Below are positions 1 to 7,477 of a stretch of 64,000 nucleotides of DNA, piece by piece (within the stretch, counting starts at the first letter, position 1; each line of letters starts with the position of its first letter). The stretch is taken from the NCBI GenBank assembly GCA_013289875.1, contig JABCZC010000005.1, positions 46,626 to 110,625 on the forward strand, given 5' to 3'. The notes beneath the pieces are model-generated. The model did no database searches and had not been told where the DNA came from. It was given only the letters and a program-made list of their open reading frames with translations. Origin of the DNA: Acidobacteriota bacterium. GTDB taxonomy: Bacteria; Acidobacteriota; Terriglobia; Terriglobales; Acidobacteriaceae. The position numbers and the translations under genes were made by a program.

Positions 1-1078
1 TGGTCTTGAATATGTCAGGCCATCCATCGCCATCGTAATCGCCTACCGTCGATCCCATGCCCGCCTGTTCGCGGCCGTCTTCGTCGTAGGCTACGCTGGC
101 GTCAGGAGCTACATCCGTGAAGGTTCCATTTTTATTATTGCGATAGAGAATGCTTGGCGTGCCATCGCAGGCGATGTAGATATCCGGCCATCCGTCGCGA
201 TTGTAATCGAGCGTTGAGACGCCCAGACAATAATGCCCGTTTGTCTTAGTAATGCCACTTAGCTGACTTACATCTTCAAACTTTCCCTCGCCCAGGTTGT
301 GATACAGGATGTTAGTCGTGTAGGGTAGTCCGCGAGGCCCGCACATAACAGGAGTGCCTTTCCAGATGCACGTGAGGCCTTCACCCGGCTTCGGCAAAGT
401 CGCCAAATCAAGCTGGACATAATTCGCAACCACAAGATCGAGCTTGCCATCGCGATCATAGTCCACGAAGGCGCAGCCGGTTCCCCAGGCGCGACCATTG
501 CCGGCTACGCCTGCGGGACCTGCTACCTCCTTGAACGTTCCGTTGCGCTCGTTATGATAGAGCCGATTCTTGCCGTAGTAGGTGATATAGACATCGTCAT
601 AGCCATCGTTGTCGTAATCACCCACGCAAGCCCCCTGCGCCCAGCCCGTAGCAGTCAGGCCCGCTGCCGAGGTAACGTCGGTAAAAGTCCCGTCATGATT
701 GTTGCGATATAGATGGTTGGTAGGACGCGGGTCTACAGAGGGTTCACCATCGAGCGTCGTCCCATTCAAGAGAAGGATATCCGGCCATCCATCATGATCG
801 TAGTCGATAATCGCTACGCCGCTGCCGGTGGTTTCAATGATGTACTTTTTGATCGTTGGTTCGCCGTTGACGTTCAGCATATTCAACCCGGCCTCCGGCG
901 CTACGTTTACGAACCAGGCGGGTCCCAAATAATTCCTACTCGTGGGATAAGGATGAACCGGCAGTCTTTCCTGATGATCTCCACGTATTTGCGCGGTGCA
1001 AATCGTCGCAAGAGCGACGAAGCATGCGGTACAGGCCGAGGTGAGTAGCCTTGCAGGGGAGCGGGTTCCAACAGTCAT
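1..1078 (-). CDS. CRTAC1-like FG-GAP/VCBS repeat protein, C-terminus beyond window
   Basis: The minus strand is open from an ATG at 1078 to the window edge, giving the first 359 residues of a longer exported protein. Residues 1-29 look like a signal peptide (hydrophobic stretch ending ...ATICTAQ). Calcium-loop FG-GAP/VCBS signatures follow at roughly residues 92-100 (DYDHDGWPD), 154-162 (DYDNDGYDD), 206-214 (DYDRDGKLD), 291-299 (DYNRDGWPD) and 348-356 (DYDGDGWPD), alternating with NHLYRNN-type strands. This is the seven-bladed propeller layout of CRTAC1 proteins, which usually end in an ASPIC/UnbV domain; that part is outside the window. It is divergent from the TPR gene with only 32 bp between start codons. 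Role inferred: surface or periplasmic binding partner for the neighbouring receptor system; no enzymatic activity can be assigned. Confidence 0.85.
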   Translation of the reverse strand, partial: MTVGTRSPARLLTSACTACFVALATICTAQIRGDHQERLPVHPYPTSRNYLGPAWFVNVAPEAGLNMLNVNGEPTIKKYIIETTGSGVAIIDYDHDGWPDILLLNGTTLDGEPSVDPRPTNHLYRNNHDGTFTDVTSAAGLTATGWAQGACVGDYDNDGYDDVYITYYGKNRLYHNERNGTFKEVAGPAGVAGNGRAWGTGCAFVDYDRDGKLDLVVANYVQLDLATLPKPGEGLTCIWKGTPVMCGPRGLPYTTNILYHNLGEGKFEDVSQLSGITKTNGHYCLGVSTLDYNRDGWPDIYIACDGTPSILYRNNKNGTFTDVAPDASVAYDEDGREQAGMGSTVGDYDGDGWPDIFKT

Positions 1079-1110
1079 GATTCCCTGTCTCGCAGTATGC
1101 TAGATGCGTC

Positions 1111-2136
1111 ATGCGTATCTTAACGCTTTTTATTTTCCTGTTTATCGCATCCTCGATTGGATGGAATCAGACCGGCACAGCAGAAACTCCTCAGCAATCT
1201 CTCACGCGCGGGCACGAATTGCTTCAGCAGGGAAAAGTGGCAGAGGCAATGTCGCTCCTGCAGCAGTTGGCAACTGTCCAGCTTCCGGTGAAAGGTCTGC
1301 AACACGAGCTGGGAGTTGCATATTACCGCACCGGCAAACTTGTCGAAGCGCAGCAGGCCTTTGCCGCAGCGATCCAGGAGGACCCGTCCGATGCCGAGTC
1401 GGTGCAGATGGAAGGGCTGACGCTGTACCGACTGGGCCAGCCCGCAAAGGCCATCCCTTATCTTGAACGGGTTCGCCAGTGGATGCCGAATGCGAACGCC
1501 GATTCAAACTATGTTCTCGGGCTTTGCTACATGAATTCACAGCGTTATGACGATGCGCGGGTGTCCTTTGCGAAAGAATTTGCCGTCGATCCGGCCTCGG
1601 CGTCTGCTTATCTATTGCTGGCTACGATGATGATGCGCGCTAATCTTCCTGAGCTGGCGGCCGATCAGGCGCGCCAGGCACTCGCGCTCGCTCCAAATCT
1701 CCCGCTGGCGCACTTCATGCTTGGCGAGGTCTATCTCTTGAAGTCGGATGTGGAGCACGCAACAGCAGAGTTTGAGCAGGAGCGTCGCATCAACCCGGGT
1801 TACGCCCCCATCTATGACCGCCTGGGAGATGTTTATACCCGTACCGGAAAACTGCAGGAGGCACAGGAAGCCCTTACCAAGGCGATTTCGCTCGACACCT
1901 CCAGTACGGGTCCATTCATTCAAATGGGTAAGGTGCTGTTGCATCGGAATGATCCGGTGACGGCCATGATGTACCTAAAACACGCTGAAAAGATGGACCC
2001 CGGAAATTTTATTACGCATACGCTGCTGGCGCAGGCGTACCGCAAAGTCGGGCAGGAGGATGACTCGAAACGCGAAACCGACCTCGCGTCAAAGATTCAC
2101 GCTGACAGCCAGCTTAAGCTGCAACCCTCTGATTGA
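1111..2136 (+). CDS. Secreted tetratricopeptide-repeat protein
   Basis: A 341-residue protein with a signal peptide at residues 1-24 (MRILTLFIFLFIASSIGWNQ) followed by about eight consecutive TPR units up to the C-terminus, recognisable from repeated A/G-Y-x-x-G and A-x-x-x-P positions (for example AYYRTGKLVEA, GDVYTRTGKLQEA). No catalytic domain is visible. TPR arrays bind other proteins, so a periplasmic scaffold role is the reasonable inference. No clear Shine-Dalgarno precedes the ATG; a TATGCT hexamer ends only 10 bp upstream, so the mRNA may be nearly leaderless. It is divergent from the CRTAC1 gene and convergent (20-bp gap) with the membrane-bound regulator, in a locus with an Oar-type receptor. 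Confidence 0.85.
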   Translation: MRILTLFIFLFIASSIGWNQTGTAETPQQSLTRGHELLQQGKVAEAMSLLQQLATVQLPVKGLQHELGVAYYRTGKLVEAQQAFAAAIQEDPSDAESVQMEGLTLYRLGQPAKAIPYLERVRQWMPNANADSNYVLGLCYMNSQRYDDARVSFAKEFAVDPASASAYLLLATMMMRANLPELAADQARQALALAPNLPLAHFMLGEVYLLKSDVEHATAEFEQERRINPGYAPIYDRLGDVYTRTGKLQEAQEALTKAISLDTSSTGPFIQMGKVLLHRNDPVTAMMYLKHAEKMDPGNFITHTLLAQAYRKVGQEDDSKRETDLASKIHADSQLKLQPSD

Positions 2137-2156
2137 CGTCTAAATTCTGACCTCGC

Positions 2157-3398
2157 TCAATGAACGCGGATCGTCACCAGGTGAGTCTGCAGCGGAACGC
2201 CACCGCCAATGGTCGTCTCGAGCAAAGCTTCGAAAGGTCGAATCTCTCCCCTTGGCCCGGTAATCTGCTTGAGCAGATCCGCCGCGCTTTCAGGCCGGCA
2301 TACATAATCCACGGCGGCTTGTGTCCCGAAGGTCGTCAATCCACTGAAGATGAGCATCCGCTTGCCCGGCTGTACTCCCGGAAGGATTGCAATTACCGCG
2401 TAATCTTTGGTCAGCGGGTGCTGCTCGGGCCGGGAATAGAGCGCAGGTTCGCCAGGTTTCGGATGATGATTGATGAACCCGGCGAAGTCGGGGCCAGAGA
2501 TCAACGTGAAATCCGTTGTGGACTTAAATACACGCAAGGACGGATTTTCTGCGGTGGAGCCAATGAAGATCAGGTTCTTGGCCTTCGCTTCGTCCCAGGT
2601 CATCAGCAAACTTCGCTTCAGGATGAAATGCGCCTTGTGAGCGTCGAACAGGGTGGTCAGCGCATAAACCGACGCGAGCTCTCCAATACCCGTATAGGTT
2701 TCCACATAGTTGTCGGTCCCTAATGCGCTTTGCGGTTCCCCAGGGTGGGCATAGCGTAAGCCGTTCGTGGAATCTCCGATGAACACTGCGTTGCTATAAA
2801 TCACGAGGGGCGGATCGTCCGTGAAAAATGGACTCCAGAACTTGTCCACTGCCGATTGCGACGTAAGAGCTCTCGTCCAGGGATGCCAGAGAAAAAGCGC
2901 ACAGGCTACAGAAATCGGGAGAAGCAGGAACAGCGCAATCCATTTCCACGGAGTGGAACGTGGCCTGGATTCCGGGGCTGCAAGGATGGGGGCAGGAGCT
3001 GGATTGAGTTCCACTGACGCCGCTTGAACTTGCTCCAACCTCGGGTGAAACACGGGAAGATAATGCCCTTTCGGGATGTCCACCACAAACTCTTCGCTAA
3101 CTCCCTCCTCAGTGAAATAAGCCGCGAGCTTTTGCCGTAGCAAACGGGCATGAGTACGAACGATGCTGTCCTCGCTGGAGTTGTAACCGGGATGACGATG
3201 GAAGATGCGGATGCCGATCTGCTGCTCGGTTGCATCTTCAGGCGCTTCGCGGATCGCGCAATCGGCGACGTAATAGAGGAAATCGCACAGGCGGGCAGAG
3301 TGCTTCAGGTGCTGGCTCGCGGCAATGCGCTCGATCAAGGCCCATCGCGCGTCTCCCAGCACCTTGGTACTGATTTCGGGAGCTAAATGAGGGGCCAT
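2157..3398 (-). CDS. Membrane-anchored one-component regulator (wHTH-like N-terminus, one TM helix, periplasmic domain)
   Basis: 413 residues. Residues 15-120 carry the signature common to cytoplasmic winged-helix-like domains of bacterial signalling proteins: IGIRIFHRHPGY, then SIVRTHARLLRQKLAAYF and IPKGHYLPVF. A single membrane helix lies at about 151-173, and the remaining 240 residues would be periplasmic with no family I recognise. The layout resembles ToxR/CadC regulators. It is divergently paired with Oar receptor 1, and a palindrome lies between them, so I infer it senses envelope or ligand status and controls that receptor. A TTG start at 3413 is possible (5 residues longer); ATG 3398 is preferred on codon, and neither has a good ribosome-binding site. 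Confidence 0.65.
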   Translation of the reverse strand: MAPHLAPEISTKVLGDARWALIERIAASQHLKHSARLCDFLYYVADCAIREAPEDATEQQIGIRIFHRHPGYNSSEDSIVRTHARLLRQKLAAYFTEEGVSEEFVVDIPKGHYLPVFHPRLEQVQAASVELNPAPAPILAAPESRPRSTPWKWIALFLLLPISVACALFLWHPWTRALTSQSAVDKFWSPFFTDDPPLVIYSNAVFIGDSTNGLRYAHPGEPQSALGTDNYVETYTGIGELASVYALTTLFDAHKAHFILKRSLLMTWDEAKAKNLIFIGSTAENPSLRVFKSTTDFTLISGPDFAGFINHHPKPGEPALYSRPEQHPLTKDYAVIAILPGVQPGKRMLIFSGLTTFGTQAAVDYVCRPESAADLLKQITGPRGEIRPFEALLETTIGGGVPLQTHLVTIRVH

Positions 3399-3429
3399 TA
3401 TTCGCTGCAACAAAGTATTTCACACGACA

Positions 3430-3454
3430 TTTTACGGGTCAAATCACCGTAAAA
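3430..3454. promoter_or_regulatory. Candidate operator palindrome between regulator and Oar receptor 1
   Basis: An 8-bp perfect inverted repeat, TTTTACGG at 3430-3437 and CCGTAAAA at 3447-3454, with a 9-bp spacer. It is 32 bp upstream of the regulator start and about 186 bp upstream of the receptor start. The position and arm length suit a dimeric winged-helix regulator. Function is inferred from position only. Confidence 0.5.
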
Positions 3455-3639
3455 AACGTTGTCAGCTATCTATACGAACGAGGATGCTTCTGATCGATGA
3501 GCAAGCTAGGCACGCGGCTTTGCTCAAACCCCAATCGGACGCATTCGGCACTATTAGACAACGCCCAAGCGATTCGATTGTCACGATAAGCGCTGTTCAG
3601 ATCAGTTTCACTTTTCTAGGAGCTCAGGAGGCGTCCCCA

Positions 3640-6600
3640 ATGACCGCACTGCACTTCGAAAAAGATACGTCGAATAAGAGCACAAGCTTCAACCCCTTTT
3701 TACTGCTATTGGTCACTCTCCTCGTGGGGTTCGTCACTATCAATGTCCCGGCGGGTGCCCAGGCCGTCTATGGATCGATTTTTGGGACAGTCACTGACAA
3801 TACGGGCGCCGTTATTCCCAATGCCACGATTACCGTGACAGACATTTCCAAGGGAACGTCTGTCACAACCCAGACCAATGCCAGCGGCGAATATCGAGTG
3901 CAACACCTTATCGTGGACACATATCGTGTGGATGCTCAGGCACCGGGATTCAGCAAGAGCTCGGCAGACAACGTGCTGGTCTATGTCGACACCGCCCCGA
4001 AAGTCGACCTCAAGCTTACAGTTGGTGAGGTTTCAAACACCGTCAACGTCACCGCGGCTGCTCCGCTGCTGGAAACCGATCGCGCCGAGGTAAGCACGAT
4101 TCTGAATGCGCGTGCGGTGGAGGACCTGCCCAACTTCAACCGCAACTTCACCGCTTTTGAGCTCTTGACGCCAGGCACGACATACATTGGCTGGGGACCT
4201 GGAGAAGGCAGCGGTAACCCGCAGCGCAGCGAATCGATCGAGGTCAACGGACAGCTGCCGTTCGCCACCGGCTATGAGCTGGACGGCACGGATAATCAGG
4301 ACCCTCTCAACGGTGTCGCCGTCATCAATCCCAACCTCGATGCAGTTTCTGAAATGAAGGTGACTTCGCAGAACTATGACGCCGAGTTTGGCAAAGCTGT
4401 CGCTGGCCTGGTCACAGCGCAAACCAAATCCGGCAGCAACTCCTTCCACGGCTCGGCGTTTGAGTATCGCCGTTCGGATGCGCAGCAGGCGCGCGATCCT
4501 TTCGCTAATGCGTTCCCCAACTCGCTGACTGGAAAATATCTGGCCCCGACACTTCACAACCAGTTCGGAGGGTCCGTTGGCGGACCCATCGTGAAAAACA
4601 GGGTATTTTTCTTTACTGACTACCAGGGGCTTCGCGAGAAGACGGGTACTTCAACCTTGACGACCGTGCCCACCGCACTGGCACTGAGCAGCTGCACATC
4701 CGGCGGACCATGTAACCTCAGCGATTACCTGTCGATAGGCCAGATTTATCAGCCAAATTCTCTTAACGACACTTCCAATGCCGGGCGCGTGCCTTTTCCA
4801 GGAAACATTATTCCGGCAGCCGATGTTTCGCCGCAGGCAGCAGCCTTCTTCAAGCTGCTCCCGGCGCCAAACGTGCCAGGAAACAGTCTCACGAATAACT
4901 ACTCCGCTTCCGGTTCCGGCATCTTCAACACAGATCAGTGGGATGTACGCGGGGACAGCACCTTCGGAGAAAAGCTCCACATCTTCGGTCGTTACACTTA
5001 CTTCGGCGGCAACCTCTCCGGAAATCCCTACTTTGGAGCCGCCGGGGGACTGGGCTTTGGCTCCGGCGGGTTTGCAGGGACGGATTCATTCCGATATCAA
5101 AGCATCGCCGGGGGTGGCGACTATGTCTTTTCGCCGAAATGGACCACGGATTTCCGCTTCGGCTACTACCGGATTCGAAACGATACCGAGGGACCCGACT
5201 TCGACCAGCCTTTGTGCAATACGCTGCTCGGTATTCCGAACTGCAACGGTACCCCTCTGGCGCTCTACGGGGGTTTACCGCAGATCAACATCTCCATTCC
5301 GAGCAACGGAGCCAACGGCGGCCAGAACATAGAATACGGGACATCTGCGAACCCCAATATACAGAAAGAGGCCCAGTACCAGTTCGTGAACAACTGGTCT
5401 CACCAGATCGGAAATCACAACATTAGGTTTGGCGCCGATTACCGCTACGGAAAGCTATATACAGTTTCCATTGCCAGCAACGCGCTTCGCTCGGGCACTT
5501 TCTTTTTCTCCGCCCCACTTACGTCGGGGGTCAGCGCCACGGGTGTAGCCTCTCCCGGCGTTGGTTTTGCCACCTTCCTGCTAGGCGATACCACTACCTT
5601 CTGGCGCACGCAGACTGCGAATATCAATGCCCAGACCCGGCAGAATCGCTTCTTCACCTACGGGCAGGATCAATGGCGCGTAACGCCGAAGCTCACCCTC
5701 AATTACGGTCTTCGCTGGGAGCTCTACACCCCAGAGTCGCTAACGGCTAAGGGTGCGGGAGGATTGCTCAACCTCGATACCGGCATTCTTCATATCGCAG
5801 GCTACGGGTCAAACGGACTGAACCTGAACGTGAAGAATAATTTCGCCGAATTTGCTCCGCGCATTGGCATCGCCTATCAGGCGTTTCCCAAGACGGTGTT
5901 TCGTGGCGGCTATGGCATTGTCTACGGTCAGGGCTGGGCTGGTGACACCTTCGGCGACGTGCTAGCGTCCTCGTTTCCAACACAGATCCAGCAAAGTGTG
6001 AACCCGCTATCCAGCTACGGTTACGTTTTCAACATGGCGCAAGGACCTCCGGGCTACACCTTTCCCCCGATTCCAGCGGACGGCAATTATCCGCTGCCGG
6101 ATGGTATTTATCAGATTGCGCGTCCGTTCAAGGTACGGCTCCCAAGCGTAGCGGGCTGGAATGTGATGGTCCAGCAGGAACTGACTCCGACAATGTCGTT
6201 TCAAGTGGGCTATATTGGCAGCCATTCGTATCACAATATGTTTGAGTCCTCGCCGTCGTTCAACGCGAATGAACAGACACTTGCCGGGTTCAACCAGATC
6301 AATCCGACAACGGGCATGCCCTATACGGTTCCCGAACGTCAGCCCTACTACGACGGCACGGCGCAAAGCCAGCTTGGCGTGCAGTACGGCGTGCCGCACG
6401 GATGGACGCAGCGAGTCGACTACATGGCCAACCTGGCGGACAACAGCTACGACGCGCTTCAGATTGTTCTGAACAAGCGCTTCAGTTCAGGGCTGCAGTT
6501 CCTTACCCACTACACCTGGTCGCACGCGTTAGGTCATGAGTCCTACGAGTACCTGATCAACACGAAAATCGGCCGCGGCAATGGATACTACAACCGCCGC

Positions 6601-7251
6601 AACCAATATGTCTTCGCCGGGAATTACGACCTGCCGTTTGGAAGGGACAAAAAGTTCGGCTCGGGAGCTTCCGGATGGGTAAACGAGATCATCGGCGGAT
6701 TCCAGCTGAATGGATCTCTTTCGTGGGACAGCGGCATACCCTTCAACACCTCCTACGCTGACTGCGCGCTTGATAACGACGTGGGGGCGAATGACAATGC
6801 CTGTTTCCTGAACAAAGTGCCAGGTAAGAGTTTTGGCATTCACAAGGGCTCCTTCCATCCTGATGGACTGTATGTTCCATACGTCAAGCCGTCCCCGTAC
6901 ATTCTGCAGTCCCCGGGGCAACCCAACAATAGCTTCAACGCTTACGCCCGGCCCGCGTTAGCAACATGGGGCGACATTGGCCGTGATGCTCTCTGGGGAC
7001 CTGGCCTGGTCAATGTAGATGCCTCACTTGCGAAGAACTTCACCTTGCATGAGAATTTGCGCCTGCAGTTGGTCGTGCAAGCCTTCAATCTCTTCAATCA
7101 TGTGAATCTCGCGAATCCGGATAACTGCCTCGACTGCCAGGATCTGAATAGCGCGGGTGTCCAGAACGCCGGCACGATTCAAGGCACTTATTCCGAGCAA
7201 GATGGAACTTCGATGCGCCGGCTGCAATTCGCTGCACGTTTCCAGTTCTGA
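3640..7251 (+). CDS. Oar-like TonB-dependent outer-membrane receptor 1
   Basis: 1203 residues. After a signal peptide (about residues 17-41, ending AGAQA) comes a carboxypeptidase-regulatory-like beta-sandwich (about 42-130: GSIFGTVTDNTGAVIPNATI), then a plug domain and a long beta-barrel that ends in RFQF, the C-terminal aromatic typical of outer-membrane proteins. This is the acidobacterial/myxobacterial Oar architecture, thought to take up large ligands with TonB energy. The start at 3640 is chosen because AGGAGG lies 8 bp upstream and the hydrophobic signal then falls near the N-terminus; an upstream ATG at 3484 would add 52 unlikely residues. It is divergent from the membrane regulator and followed by two secreted glycosidases, so an oligosaccharide or glycoprotein ligand is inferred. 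A hairpin terminator follows. Confidence 0.88.
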   Translation: MTALHFEKDTSNKSTSFNPFLLLLVTLLVGFVTINVPAGAQAVYGSIFGTVTDNTGAVIPNATITVTDISKGTSVTTQTNASGEYRVQHLIVDTYRVDAQAPGFSKSSADNVLVYVDTAPKVDLKLTVGEVSNTVNVTAAAPLLETDRAEVSTILNARAVEDLPNFNRNFTAFELLTPGTTYIGWGPGEGSGNPQRSESIEVNGQLPFATGYELDGTDNQDPLNGVAVINPNLDAVSEMKVTSQNYDAEFGKAVAGLVTAQTKSGSNSFHGSAFEYRRSDAQQARDPFANAFPNSLTGKYLAPTLHNQFGGSVGGPIVKNRVFFFTDYQGLREKTGTSTLTTVPTALALSSCTSGGPCNLSDYLSIGQIYQPNSLNDTSNAGRVPFPGNIIPAADVSPQAAAFFKLLPAPNVPGNSLTNNYSASGSGIFNTDQWDVRGDSTFGEKLHIFGRYTYFGGNLSGNPYFGAAGGLGFGSGGFAGTDSFRYQSIAGGGDYVFSPKWTTDFRFGYYRIRNDTEGPDFDQPLCNTLLGIPNCNGTPLALYGGLPQINISIPSNGANGGQNIEYGTSANPNIQKEAQYQFVNNWSHQIGNHNIRFGADYRYGKLYTVSIASNALRSGTFFFSAPLTSGVSATGVASPGVGFATFLLGDTTTFWRTQTANINAQTRQNRFFTYGQDQWRVTPKLTLNYGLRWELYTPESLTAKGAGGLLNLDTGILHIAGYGSNGLNLNVKNNFAEFAPRIGIAYQAFPKTVFRGGYGIVYGQGWAGDTFGDVLASSFPTQIQQSVNPLSSYGYVFNMAQGPPGYTFPPIPADGNYPLPDGIYQIARPFKVRLPSVAGWNVMVQQELTPTMSFQVGYIGSHSYHNMFESSPSFNANEQTLAGFNQINPTTGMPYTVPERQPYYDGTAQSQLGVQYGVPHGWTQRVDYMANLADNSYDALQIVLNKRFSSGLQFLTHYTWSHALGHESYEYLINTKIGRGNGYYNRRNQYVFAGNYDLPFGRDKKFGSGASGWVNEIIGGFQLNGSLSWDSGIPFNTSYADCALDNDVGANDNACFLNKVPGKSFGIHKGSFHPDGLYVPYVKPSPYILQSPGQPNNSFNAYARPALATWGDIGRDALWGPGLVNVDASLAKNFTLHENLRLQLVVQAFNLFNHVNLANPDNCLDCQDLNSAGVQNAGTIQGTYSEQDGTSMRRLQFAARFQF

Positions 7252-7266
7252 CCTGCGATCAGAAAA

Positions 7267-7299
7267 GAGGGATGTCAAGTTTGCAATTCGGCATCCCTC
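7267..7299 (+). terminator. Rho-independent-like terminator after Oar receptor 1
   Basis: GAGGGATG at 7267-7274 pairs with CATCCCTC at 7292-7299 across a 17-nt loop, followed by ATACTTTTG. It lies 16 bp after the receptor stop codon and separates the receptor from the glycosidase pair. Confidence 0.6.
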
Positions 7300-7477
7300 A
7301 TACTTTTGCCCAACTCGTCGTGAACCCTTGGATGGCGGTGGTGAACGCGGGGCGGGAAACCGGATTTATGCGTCCTGGCTTATTTCTGGTTAGTGAATGG
7401 AATCCCCGCGGGTGTAGCATTCGGCAATATTTGAAAAATTCAAGCCGCGTCTTGCGGCATTTTGGAGTACGGTTTCC

